A stretch of DNA of 61,355 nucleotides from Prochlorococcus sp. AG-409-A22 (GTDB lineage: Bacteria > Cyanobacteriota > Cyanobacteriia > PCC-6307 > Cyanobiaceae): NCBI GenBank assembly GCA_003216135.1, contig QCJI01000003.1:1-61355 (forward strand). Reading direction: 5' to 3'. The position numbers and the translations under genes are program-made. Positions within the stretch are counted from its first letter, which is position 1; each line of letters begins with the position of its first letter. Below, in pieces: positions 8,746 to 17,223 of the stretch. The notes beneath the pieces are model-generated. The model saw nothing but the letters and a program-made list of their open reading frames with translations. It ran no database searches and had not been told where the DNA came from.

Positions 8746-8895
8746 TAAGCTTATAAATTTATTAGTAGTATGAATTATATGATAGCCCGAAAAAAAGAAA
8801 ATTAGCTAAATTAATCAAATATATTCTTGTTTTCACTAAATATATAGGCCATAACTATATAGTTATGATTAGAAAATAAAAAATATTTGTGTAGT

Positions 8896-10047
8896 ATGTT
8901 TCTCCGAACTATCAACAAATCAAAATCGACTAACAATCGCTACAAAAAACTATTACTCACTTCAGCCTTAATACTTGGCATTGTTAGTGACACAAATGTA
9001 ATCTCTGAATCTTTATTTAATGCAAATTTTAATGAAAACTCTAAATACTCTAATAAATCTTTCATAACAAAAGCCATAGAAAAAACTGGTGATTCTGTAG
9101 TAACAATAGATAGTCAGAGATATGTTAAACAAAGAAGATTTTCAAAAGATTCTAGAATATTCATAGACCCATATTTTGAAAAATTTTTTGGATTACAATT
9201 ACCTTATGACAATCAACCTAGAATTGAACAAAGCCAAGGAAGTGGATTTATATTTGAAGACGGTCTTGTAATGACTAATGCACATGTTGTAAATGAATCA
9301 GATCAGTTGATTGTTGGTTTAAAAAACGGCAAAAAATTAAAAGGTAAACTTGTAGGTCAAGACTTTTTTACTGATTTAGCCGTTATTAAGATTGAAGGTA
9401 AAGGACCCTGGAAGAAAGCAAAATTAGGTGATTCAACAAAAATTAAGGTTGGTGATTGGGCAATAGCTGTTGGCAATCCCTTTGGACTAGAAAACACTGT
9501 AACTCTTGGAATTATTAGTAATCTAAAAAGAAATGTTACACAATTAGGAATATACGACAAGAAACTTGAACTAATACAAACAGATGCTGCTATTAATCCT
9601 GGAAATTCAGGCGGACCACTATTAAATAGTAAGGGAGAAGTTATTGGTATTAATACTCTTATCAGATCTGGTCCAGGAGCGGGATTAAGTTTCGCGATTC
9701 CAATAAATAAAGCCAAAGATATTGCAAATCAATTAATAAATAATGGGAAAGCAATACATCCTATGATTGGTATTAGTCTCATAGATGAAACTAACTTTGA
9801 AAGCAACAAAAATTCTGTGAAAGTTGGTTATGTGGTCCCTAGGAGTCCAGCTGAGAAGAGTGGTATTCTTATTAATGACGTTATCCTAAAAGTTGGCAAT
9901 CAAACTATTGAAACTGCTAAAGACGTTATTAGTGAAATAAGTAAAAATGGTATTAATAAACCCTTAGGAATCTCATTAAAACGAGGGGAAAAATTAATTA
10001 ACTTAAAAGTTAAACCTACTGATATCAGTAATCTATCAAATAGGTAA
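8896..10047 (+). CDS. HtrA/Deg-family serine protease with one PDZ domain
   Basis: 383 residues. An N-terminal hydrophobic segment (about 18-32) looks like a signal anchor or signal peptide, so the protease probably acts in the periplasm or thylakoid lumen. The trypsin-like triad is complete: His130 (NAHVV), Asp160 (TDLAVIKI) and Ser238 (GNSGGP), numbered from ATG. One PDZ domain follows (about 285-375). Cyanobacteria carry up to three such proteases (HtrA, HhoA, HhoB) for protein quality control; which one this is cannot be settled here. A TTG at 8887 could add three residues, but ATG 8896 is preferred. Confidence 0.92.
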   Translation: MFLRTINKSKSTNNRYKKLLLTSALILGIVSDTNVISESLFNANFNENSKYSNKSFITKAIEKTGDSVVTIDSQRYVKQRRFSKDSRIFIDPYFEKFFGLQLPYDNQPRIEQSQGSGFIFEDGLVMTNAHVVNESDQLIVGLKNGKKLKGKLVGQDFFTDLAVIKIEGKGPWKKAKLGDSTKIKVGDWAIAVGNPFGLENTVTLGIISNLKRNVTQLGIYDKKLELIQTDAAINPGNSGGPLLNSKGEVIGINTLIRSGPGAGLSFAIPINKAKDIANQLINNGKAIHPMIGISLIDETNFESNKNSVKVGYVVPRSPAEKSGILINDVILKVGNQTIETAKDVISEISKNGINKPLGISLKRGEKLINLKVKPTDISNLSNR

Positions 10048-10052
10048 ATTAT

Positions 10053-10196
10053 TTATTTGTCATATTCTCTAAGGATTTCTACACACCTAGTAATACAAAG
10101 ACCATCCGATATATCACAAGAAGAAATACACTCAAAATAACTTTCAACAGGATCAGAAATGTGGAATTTTTTTTCTTTTAAATCATAATTATTCAT
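10053..10196 (-). CDS. 47-aa twin-CX3C microprotein
   Basis: The minus strand encodes 47 residues from ATG at 10194-10196 to TAA at 10053. The C-terminal half has four cysteines spaced C-x3-C-x6-C-x3-C (CISSC...CITRC), preceded by a DPVESYFE segment. Paired CX3C motifs on two helices form disulfide-bonded hairpins or metal sites in other proteins. I do not recognise a characterised family; the composition is that of a real protein rather than a chance frame, and it lies alone between two longer genes. Function unknown. Confidence 0.6.
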   Translation of the reverse strand: MNNYDLKEKKFHISDPVESYFECISSCDISDGLCITRCVEILREYDK

Positions 10197-10338
10197 TTAA
10201 ACTTTTAAAAAATTAATTTGTATTTTTAACATTAAACAATTGGTAATAACTATGTAAAGTTAAATAAGTGATCTTGCCTAGATTAATGTAAAGTTTTTTA
10301 AATTAACCTAATTTTTAAGGAAAAGATACTCATTGAAC

Positions 10339-11973
10339 TTATTTCTTGTTAATACTTTTTCTTTTTTGCTGCTCTAAAAAATATTCATAATCACCATTAT
10401 AAGATAATAATTTAGAGTCTTTGATTTCTATAATTCTATTTGCAACTTGGGATATAAAATATCGATCATGAGAAATAATCAATACAGTACCTTTATAATT
10501 TTTAATTGCTATTTCTAAATTTTCTTTAGATTTAAGATCCAAATGATTAGTTGGTTCATCTAAAAGCATAAAATTGCTTGGCTTCATAATCATAAGAGCC
10601 AAGGCCAATCTTGCCTTTTCTCCACCACTAAGTTGTTTTACATATTTAAAAACAGCATCATTATGGAAGCCGAAACCACCCAAAAATGTTCTTACTTTTT
10701 TTTGTGACCATTCAGGATCTTTATCGAAAATTAAATCAATAGCCTTTTCCTCTAAAGCAAGTGCTTCAGCCTGATTCTGTTCATAATAGCTTGGAATTAT
10801 ATTATGTTTACCCAAATTAATTTCTCCAATCTCAGGGTCTATTCTTTTCATAATTAATTTAAGTAATGTAGATTTACCAGAACCATTAGGTCCTAAAATT
10901 GCTATTTTTTCTCCTGAAGAAACCTTTAGATTCACATCTAATAAAAGTATTTTATCTTGAAAACTATGAGATAAATTTTTAATATTTAGAACTGATTTTC
11001 CTGACCGAGGACATTCGGGAAAATGAAAAGTAGGAGTTTTGAGTTTTGAGATAGGTGCATCAATTTTAGAAATTTTTTTTAATTGTTTTTCTCGACTCTT
11101 AGCCTGGGTACTTCTTGTTGCACTAGCCCTAAATCTATCTATGTACCTCTTTTGTATTTCAATCTCTTTTTGCTGTAACTGATAAGCTTTAATCTGAGAT
11201 TCTTGATTTAAAGCTTTCTGTTCAACAAAAAAAGAATAGTTACCATTATAAGTTTCAGATATACCACGTTCTATGAAAATAATTTTTTTGCATAATTTGT
11301 CTAAAAAATATCTATCATGACTTATCAAAATAATTGCAATTTTTAAAGAGGCTAAATATTCTTCAAGCCAGAAAATAGTTTCCAAATCCAAATGATTAGT
11401 TGGTTCATCAAGTAAAAGCAAATCAGGTTTTTGCAAGATTATTTTTCCAAGTGCCACTTTCATCTGCCATCCCCCTGAAAACTGTCCAACTAATTGATCA
11501 GCATCTTTAAGAGAAAATCCTAGTTTTGGTAGAATTTTCTCTACTTCTGCTTGCATTTGATAACCACCTAAAGCTTCAAATTTTCCTTGATATTTTGCTA
11601 ATTTATTTACTAAACGTTCAAGTTTTCTAGAATCTTTATTAACGTCCAAAGATTTCATTTTCATTTCAATTTCTAAAAGTTTAGTTGCAACTATTTGTAT
11701 ATCTTTAAAAGAACTTTCTAGTTCATCTCTGACTGATCGATTAAGGTTGCAATCTAATTCTTGTTTTAGGTGAGCAATTTTAGGATTGCCTTCCTTAATA
11801 ACCATTCCACTTGTTTGATCTTCTTCTCCAATTAGAATTTTAAATTGAGTAGATTTACCTGCACCATTTGAACCAACTAATCCTATCTTTTCGCCTTTCT
11901 TAATCTCCCAATTAATATTTTTTAAAACAACATCTGTAGAATAAATTTTGCTTACATTATCAAATCTAATCAC
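10339..11973 (-). CDS. ABC-F family ATPase (Uup/EttA-like)
   Basis: 544-residue cytosolic protein with two ABC ATPase domains and no membrane helices. Walker A motifs are GSNGAGKST (about 34-42) and GPNGSGKST (about 363-371); signature motifs are FSGGW in domain one and LSGGE in domain two; each is followed by LLLDEPTNHLDL or MLLDEPTNHLDL. Between them lies a charged linker (about 240-320). ABC-F proteins act on ribosomes, rescuing or regulating translation. Start is GTG at 11973 (ATG absent nearby). It is a single-gene unit. Confidence 0.92.
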   Translation of the reverse strand: MIRFDNVSKIYSTDVVLKNINWEIKKGEKIGLVGSNGAGKSTQFKILIGEEDQTSGMVIKEGNPKIAHLKQELDCNLNRSVRDELESSFKDIQIVATKLLEIEMKMKSLDVNKDSRKLERLVNKLAKYQGKFEALGGYQMQAEVEKILPKLGFSLKDADQLVGQFSGGWQMKVALGKIILQKPDLLLLDEPTNHLDLETIFWLEEYLASLKIAIILISHDRYFLDKLCKKIIFIERGISETYNGNYSFFVEQKALNQESQIKAYQLQQKEIEIQKRYIDRFRASATRSTQAKSREKQLKKISKIDAPISKLKTPTFHFPECPRSGKSVLNIKNLSHSFQDKILLLDVNLKVSSGEKIAILGPNGSGKSTLLKLIMKRIDPEIGEINLGKHNIIPSYYEQNQAEALALEEKAIDLIFDKDPEWSQKKVRTFLGGFGFHNDAVFKYVKQLSGGEKARLALALMIMKPSNFMLLDEPTNHLDLKSKENLEIAIKNYKGTVLIISHDRYFISQVANRIIEIKDSKLLSYNGDYEYFLEQQKRKSINKK

Positions 11974-12045
11974 TTTTTTAAAAATAGAATTTACAAAAAT
12001 AGAGACTTATTTACCAAAAAATATTTTGTGGAATAAAATTATTTT

Positions 12046-12222
12046 ATGAAAAGAATAGAACAAATAGTAGTAATTTTCATAGCTGCAGCTCTTGCAATTC
12101 CAAGTTATTGGTTTTTTTGGACATTAGCTGGTGGTGGTGGATACAACAAAAGAATTAATCCAAGGACTATTATCGAGGATGCTGCTTCACAATCTTTTCC
12201 TAAAGACCCCCTCGAGCCTTGA
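12046..12222 (+). CDS. 58-aa single-helix membrane protein
   Basis: Starting at ATG 12046 and ending at TGA 12220-12222, this frame gives 58 residues: a short basic N-terminus (MKRIEQ), a hydrophobic helix (about 7-28) and a polar tail starting GGGGYNKRINPRTI. The pattern, with positive residues before the helix and a helix-breaking glycine run after it, is that of a real small membrane protein, and I recall similar short proteins in marine picocyanobacteria. Its last 23 bases overlap the 3' end of the convergent Nif11-type gene. Function unknown. Confidence 0.65.
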   Translation: MKRIEQIVVIFIAAALAIPSYWFFWTLAGGGGYNKRINPRTIIEDAASQSFPKDPLEP

Positions 12223-12430
12223 TTAACCACATTTTCGTAGCTTCATCATCAATAGTACTCAAATATTCAATAACTTCCTCTTTGGTCACCGAAATATTAA
12301 CTTCTTTTCCAATCGCACAAATTTTTTCTAAAGCTGATTTTGGATTAGTTAAAGCAGTCAAAAATAAACTTTGTTTCCTTTTTGAATCGTTCGCTATAAG
12401 ATTATAAAGTTTTTCAGCATTACTAGACAT
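12200..12430 (-). CDS. Nif11-type small protein ending after Gly-Gly
   Basis: 76 residues. The N-terminal two-thirds match the Nif11 / nitrile-hydratase-like leader pattern: short helices with AEKLYNLIAND, a LTNPKSALEKICAIGKEVNI stretch, then VTKEEVIEYL. Many Nif11-type proteins are RiPP precursor leaders cut after Gly-Gly. Here the chain ends ...KARGGL, so a Gly-Gly is present but only one residue follows and there is no core peptide. It may therefore be a stand-alone Nif11 protein. No lanthionine synthetase or C39 peptidase-transporter gene is adjacent. ATG start at 12428-12430. Family assignment is moderately sure. Confidence 0.7.
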   Translation of the reverse strand: MSSNAEKLYNLIANDSKRKQSLFLTALTNPKSALEKICAIGKEVNISVTKEEVIEYLSTIDDEATKMWLIKARGGL

Positions 12431-12464
12431 GTTTTTTTAAAATTCATATTTATAGATTATTCCT

Positions 12465-12803
12465 TCAAGCAACATTTTGTTCATTATATTTATTAATAGA
12501 TAAATCGTTATCTGCATCTTTTATTTCTTTGGCTGATGCATCTGCCATACTTCTTGCATCTAAACATAACACCTTTCTTAGTTTTGCAAAATTAGCTGCA
12601 TGTGATTTTCTACCATCTTTTTGAGCATAGTACTCAGACTTTTGAAGAATTTGATGAAGATGAGTCAATAAATATGGACTAATTACTGCAGATACCAACA
12701 CATCACTATTCTCATAATTAAAAGAATCACAGTTTACCAATTTTTTTGTCTTTGTATCAATTATGGACCTTTTAGGTGAATCAAGTTTTCTTGAATTTTT
12801 CAT
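12465..12803 (-). CDS. Hypothetical protein, 112 aa
   Basis: 112-residue soluble protein from ATG 12801-12803. It has a basic N-terminal tail, a helical middle (LLTHLHQILQKSEYYAQKDGRKSHAANFAKLRKVL, about 45-80 overall) and an acidic, polar C-terminus. I do not recognise a domain. It lies 34 bases upstream of the Nif11-type gene on the same strand, so they may share a transcript, and it is divergent from the ribbon-helix-helix gene at 12921. Confidence 0.6.
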   Translation of the reverse strand: MKNSRKLDSPKRSIIDTKTKKLVNCDSFNYENSDVLVSAVISPYLLTHLHQILQKSEYYAQKDGRKSHAANFAKLRKVLCLDARSMADASAKEIKDADNDLSINKYNEQNVA

Positions 12804-12853
12804 GATTTAAACAAACAATTAACTGATTAAGGCATATATTTCCTTACTAATAA

Positions 12854-12890
12854 TATACACAAAGATAGTATCCTTGACTAACTGTGTATA
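12854..12890. promoter_or_regulatory. Inverted repeat in the divergent promoter region
   Basis: TATACAC at 12854-12860 is the exact inverse of GTGTATA at 12884-12890. The right arm overlaps TATACT, a good -10 element for the ribbon-helix-helix gene. A second pair, AACTGT (12880-12885) and ACAGTT (12901-12906), flanks the same -10. Such sites would suit autoregulation by the encoded regulator, but this is inference. Confidence 0.4.
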
Positions 12891-12920
12891 CTAAGAAGTA
12901 ACAGTTATCCATTTTGACTC

Positions 12921-13229
12921 ATGGCAACCCGTCAAAACTCAACCAACGGGAAGCCAAAATCCCCCAGAATTCAGGTGGTCCTCCCCGAGTTAATTTGTGA
13001 GCAACTCACTATATTGGCTCACAATGAATCTAGGACTGTTAGCAATATGGCTAAAGTCTTAATTCAAGAAGGAATTAAAAAATACTTTGAGCAGGAGATT
13101 AAACCTCCAATATCAGAAAGAAATATAAATACCGAGAAATTTAGAAACGAACTAGAAAAACAAAGTATCAAAAGATTAAAAGGAGCTCCTCAAAGAATTA
13201 GATACTATAGAAAATCAAATGATAATTAA
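12921..13229 (+). CDS. Ribbon-helix-helix (CopG-like) DNA-binding protein
   Basis: 102 residues. After a basic, flexible N-terminus, PRIQVVLPELICEQLTILAHNESRTVSNMAKVLIQEGI (about 14-51) has the ribbon-helix-helix plan: one strand, helix, turn, helix, as in CopG/MetJ/Arc-type repressors. The C-terminal half is basic and probably disordered. Such dimers bind short inverted or direct repeats; candidate repeats lie immediately upstream (12854-12906). Single gene, convergent with the TrkA gene, one base apart. Confidence 0.75.
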   Translation: MATRQNSTNGKPKSPRIQVVLPELICEQLTILAHNESRTVSNMAKVLIQEGIKKYFEQEIKPPISERNINTEKFRNELEKQSIKRLKGAPQRIRYYRKSNDN

Positions 13230-13934
13230 CTAATTTTGAGGCAGCTTCTGTAAATCTGCAGTTTTTCCCATAACCACTAAAATATTACCTCTCTCTAGAA
13301 TGTATTTTGCAGGAGGATTAACAGTTAATTGTTCAGCTGGTCCTGCTGCAAGGACATTAACTAAGTAATTTTTCCTTAAATTCAAGTCTCTTAAAGATCT
13401 GCCTATAAAATCCTCTGGAACTTTTATCTCATCAATGCCAGTTTGATTATCTAATTCTAATCTTTCGATGAGATTTGGTCTAACAAGTTCTAAGCCTAAT
13501 CTTTCTCCCTGCATTCTCGAAGGAAAAACAACCTTGTCTGCACCTACCCTTTTTAACATCTTTTCATGTAAATTACTTGTAGCTCTAGCTATTACTCTTT
13601 TAACTTTAGTGCCCTCACTATCCTTAGCAATAAGAGTCGTAGTAATACTTGCTTCGATCGGTTTACTAATACCTACAACTACAGTATTCATTTCTAATAT
13701 TCCAGATTCTTTCATAGATTCCTCATCAGTACAATCTATAACTCTAGCCTCTATCGAGGGCTCTAATTGTCTCAACTCATCAATAGCCTTTTCAGAATTA
13801 TCTGCAGCCAAAACATCTGCACCATTATTTATAAGTTCTCTACAAACTGCCGTTCCAAATCTGCCAACACCAACAACTGCAAAAGTTAGTGCTTCCTGTT
13901 CTTTCTTGGGAGACCATTGCCACCAATCAGCCAT
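13230..13934 (-). CDS. TrkA/KtrA-family RCK regulator of K+ uptake
   Basis: 234 residues. A Rossmann NAD(H)/nucleotide-binding RCK_N domain (VVGVGRFGTAVCREL at about 20-34, with Asp45 closing the second strand in AADNS) is followed by an RCK_C (TrkA-C) domain (about 160-232). It gates the membrane subunit TrkH/KtrB in response to bound nucleotide. The gene lies directly downstream of the TrkH-like gene (18 bases apart), as expected for a two-component K+ uptake system. Confidence 0.9.
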   Translation of the reverse strand: MADWWQWSPKKEQEALTFAVVGVGRFGTAVCRELINNGADVLAADNSEKAIDELRQLEPSIEARVIDCTDEESMKESGILEMNTVVVGISKPIEASITTTLIAKDSEGTKVKRVIARATSNLHEKMLKRVGADKVVFPSRMQGERLGLELVRPNLIERLELDNQTGIDEIKVPEDFIGRSLRDLNLRKNYLVNVLAAGPAEQLTVNPPAKYILERGNILVVMGKTADLQKLPQN

Positions 13935-13952
13935 AATAAAACTTAGAAATTC

Positions 13953-15356
13953 CTAGACATAAAGATCAGCTCTAGGATAGCCGATTCTTTTTTGCCTTTC
14001 TATTCTACTCTTATATAGCGCCTGCCAAAGTGCACTTAAAAGTAAAAGGATTCCAAGTCTACCTACGAACATCCCAACAATTAGAATAAATTGGCCAAAA
14101 TGATTTAACTTAGCCGTTAAGCCAATATCAAAACCAACTGTTGCGAATGCAGAAATGCAAGTGAACAGAATTTCTAGGAAGGTAAAAGATTCTTTTTTAA
14201 TAAAAGTATTAGTTGTGCTCAGTAGCATTGCCATCAAAAGTACAAAAAGTAGAGATCCTACTGTTATCCCAACAGCTTTAAGAATAACCTTATCCGAGAT
14301 TAATCTATTACTTATAATTACATCTTTCTGTCCTCTTAAAGTTGATCTAGTTGCTGCCATCAAGGCAATAAATGTGGTTGTTTTAATACCACCACCAGTA
14401 CCACCAGTACTTGCTCCAATAAACATTAATGTCATTAATAATAAAAGACCTGTATCTGAAACCGAATTTAATGATATTGGAAAATTTGTAAATCCTGCTG
14501 TCCTTGCACTAACAGTTTCAAACAAAGATGATAATAACTTCTCAAAGAAATTCAAATCACTAAAAAATTGACTATTTAGTAAGGTCTCTGTAATAAAAAA
14601 CCCTAAGGAGCCGAAGACTATTAAAGAGAGACTGGTTCTAATAACCAATTTAGAATGAAGGCTCAATTTTCGATATGAAAGATTCTTTTTCTTGCTCCAA
14701 ATATCATCAATTACTCTCCAGCCTAATCCACCCATTACAATAAGAAAAATAAATATGATATTAACAAAAACATTTGATCTGTAATCCTCAAGACTATTAG
14801 CCCATAAAGAAAAACCCGCGTTGTTATATGCGGATATACTATGAAATATTGAAGACCAAAGTCTTTCCCAATTATTTTGAATATCTACAAATCCAAAAAA
14901 ATATAATACAGTTGCCCCAAAAGAAATAATGCAAGTTGCAGTAATTGCAATGCTTTTAAAAGTTCTTCCTATACCTCCAACTCCAAATTCATCGAGAGTC
15001 TTTCCTTTATCCAATCTAGTTCTTAACTGAGTACCTTTTACAACAAACCCTTGCAAAAAAGTAGTAATGGCCATTAAGCCTAAGCCTCCTGATAAGAGCA
15101 TAAAAGCTAAGAAGATTTGACCAAAAATATTTAAATCTACACCAATATCAATAATAGTTAATCCAGTGACGGTTATTGCAGAAGTAGATGTAAAAAATGC
15201 TTCCCACAAGCCTACTTTTGTTGAAGAACATAAAGGAGAACTGATAATTAAAGTTCCCACAAAAATAATCATTAATCCCGTAACAATCGTAAATTGAGGG
15301 ACAGATAGCTTTCTGTAAACTTCTTTTAAACTATAAGTAGCGCTCTTAAATTTCAC
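13953..15356 (-). CDS. TrkH/KtrB-type K+ (Na+-coupled) transporter
   Basis: 467-residue membrane protein with about eight to ten hydrophobic helices arranged as repeated M1-P-M2 units. Selectivity-filter-like segments with a conserved Gly are seen, for example AITVTGLT, YNNAGFSLW, SARTAGFTN and AFATVGFD, one per repeat. In cyanobacteria this type (KtrB/NtpJ) imports K+ with Na+ dependence and is important for osmotic balance. Start is GTG at 15356. It sits between the SLC13-type permease (10 bases upstream) and the RCK subunit gene. Confidence 0.9.
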   Translation of the reverse strand: MKFKSATYSLKEVYRKLSVPQFTIVTGLMIIFVGTLIISSPLCSSTKVGLWEAFFTSTSAITVTGLTIIDIGVDLNIFGQIFLAFMLLSGGLGLMAITTFLQGFVVKGTQLRTRLDKGKTLDEFGVGGIGRTFKSIAITATCIISFGATVLYFFGFVDIQNNWERLWSSIFHSISAYNNAGFSLWANSLEDYRSNVFVNIIFIFLIVMGGLGWRVIDDIWSKKKNLSYRKLSLHSKLVIRTSLSLIVFGSLGFFITETLLNSQFFSDLNFFEKLLSSLFETVSARTAGFTNFPISLNSVSDTGLLLLMTLMFIGASTGGTGGGIKTTTFIALMAATRSTLRGQKDVIISNRLISDKVILKAVGITVGSLLFVLLMAMLLSTTNTFIKKESFTFLEILFTCISAFATVGFDIGLTAKLNHFGQFILIVGMFVGRLGILLLLSALWQALYKSRIERQKRIGYPRADLYV

Positions 15357-15365
15357 TTTTTTGGT

Positions 15366-17174
15366 TTATTGAAAATTTAAAATTATCAATCCTGGAACTA
15401 TTAATGACATTATAATTGTTAATCCTGCTCCATATTTTGCTATATCAAAGAATCTATATCTTCCAGGACCATAAACCATTAAATTGGTTTGATAACCCAT
15501 AGGTGTCAAAAAAGATTGACTTGCTCCGAACAAAACAAGCATTATTAAAGCATTGGGTGAGATCCCTAAAACAGGTGAAAACTCAATAACAACTGGTAAT
15601 ATAAGAGCAACTGAAGCTGCGTTACTAATAAATTGAGTAAGAATAACAGTCGATACAAAAATTACTAACAATGCAAAGTAAAGTGGCATTCCATTTAAAG
15701 CAAAATCCAGATTGAAAGCTATTAAATCTGCCAACCCCGTTACTTGCATTGCTACACTAAAACAAGATAATGAACCCAGCAATAAAATAACGTCTAATCT
15801 AATTGATTTTTGTATCTCTGCAGGCCGCAAACATCCAAAAGCAACCATGGCAATTACAGCTAAAAGAACTGATCCTACTAATGGAATATTAGAAACAGAA
15901 GGTAATATAACCATTCCTATTGCGATTGCAATGGCAATAGGTTTTTTTACTAAAACGGGTAAATCATCATCAAATTGATCCAAAACCAACAAATCATTAC
16001 TAGCCTGAAGACCTCTTATGGAATCTAAAGGAGCTTGTAATAATAAAACATCGCCCGCTCTTAACACAGCTTGACCCAACCTCTCCTGAACAGTTTGCTG
16101 ACCTCTTCTTAGTGCCAAAACCGTTGCATTATGTCGCTGTCTGAATCTTAGTTCTCTCAAACTTGCGCCAGCTAAAGTTGAGCCAGATGGCAACAACGCT
16201 TCAAACGTTTTCGTGCCCTCTTCATCTGGAAAAAGATTGGCACCTCCTAAAGATCTCTTGTTTTCAGCCAACAAAATAGTATGTTCTTGCTGCAGACGCA
16301 ATAAGTCTGATCTTGTAACACGTATTATTAATCTATCTTCAGGCTCAATCTTTCGATCTGCGAGTGGAGGAAGTATAACTTTTCCCTTTCGTTGCAACTC
16401 AAGAACATCGACATCAAATCGTCTTTGTAATCTACTATTTCTAACTGATTGGCCAACTAATTCGGATTCAGCGGGGATAGTAACTTCTGTAAAATAAATA
16501 TTCATATCTGCATTTTTAATAAAATTTTTATCTCTTCCTCTATCTGGCAAAAGGAAATCAGAAACTATAATCATATAAATTGTGCCTATCAACCAAACTG
16601 GAATACCAATTGAAGTTAAACTAAATAATTCCAAAGGTCCATAACCTAATTGCTGACTAATATCACTTACAAGAAGATTTACTGAGCTACCTAATAGTGT
16701 AAGTGTCCCACCTAATAAAGTTGCGAAAGAAAGAGGTAATAAGACTTTTGATGGTGAAATGTTCCTCCTTGCACACCAACCTTCAATCAAAGGCAATAAA
16801 GATGCCACTACTGGAGTATTAGGAACGATCCCTGAAATTGGAGCAATTAAAAAAGCTATTAATAAAATTAACTTTCTAGGTGTTTTAACATTTTCAGAAG
16901 AAATCAATTCTCTTACTCTATCTAAGGCTCCACTCTTAAATAAAGCAGATGACACTGCAAATAGACCCATAAGAGTTATTAAAGATGGGCTACCAAATCC
17001 AGCTAAAGCTTTTTCAGGAGTAAGAACACCAGTGGCAATAAATATTCCAACGCATAATAAACCAGTTAATTCAGGAGCAATAGTATTTTTTATAAATAAA
17101 ATTATTGACATAGCTAACACAAATACAGTTATTAACGCATCAAAATTATTACTAACAAAAGAAATTAAATTCAT
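15366..17174 (-). CDS. SLC13/SAC1-like permease with two central TrkA-C domains
   Basis: 602 residues. Two blocks of membrane helices flank a soluble middle containing two TrkA-C (RCK_C) domains (about 225-290 and 325-395). The layout is that of the DASS/SAC1-like family of sodium-coupled sulfate or dicarboxylate permeases. Conserved transporter segments include NTPVVASLLPLIEGW and SNAASVALILPVV, which resemble the SNT signature motifs. Substrate is not decided by sequence; sulfate is plausible in a marine cyanobacterium. First gene of the operon with the TrkH- and TrkA-like genes, suggesting shared nucleotide control through RCK-type domains. Confidence 0.85.
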   Translation of the reverse strand: MNLISFVSNNFDALITVFVLAMSIILFIKNTIAPELTGLLCVGIFIATGVLTPEKALAGFGSPSLITLMGLFAVSSALFKSGALDRVRELISSENVKTPRKLILLIAFLIAPISGIVPNTPVVASLLPLIEGWCARRNISPSKVLLPLSFATLLGGTLTLLGSSVNLLVSDISQQLGYGPLELFSLTSIGIPVWLIGTIYMIIVSDFLLPDRGRDKNFIKNADMNIYFTEVTIPAESELVGQSVRNSRLQRRFDVDVLELQRKGKVILPPLADRKIEPEDRLIIRVTRSDLLRLQQEHTILLAENKRSLGGANLFPDEEGTKTFEALLPSGSTLAGASLRELRFRQRHNATVLALRRGQQTVQERLGQAVLRAGDVLLLQAPLDSIRGLQASNDLLVLDQFDDDLPVLVKKPIAIAIAIGMVILPSVSNIPLVGSVLLAVIAMVAFGCLRPAEIQKSIRLDVILLLGSLSCFSVAMQVTGLADLIAFNLDFALNGMPLYFALLVIFVSTVILTQFISNAASVALILPVVIEFSPVLGISPNALIMLVLFGASQSFLTPMGYQTNLMVYGPGRYRFFDIAKYGAGLTIIMSLIVPGLIILNFQ

Positions 17175-17223
17175 ATCAAACTTATTTAACTCAATATACC
17201 CAAAAACAATATTTCAAAAAAGT

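Noticed and set aside
13468-13956. 162-codon plus-strand open frame opposite the TrkA-like gene
   Set aside because: It is antisense to a clear RCK-domain gene and its Ser/Leu-rich peptide looks like a shadow of that coding sequence.
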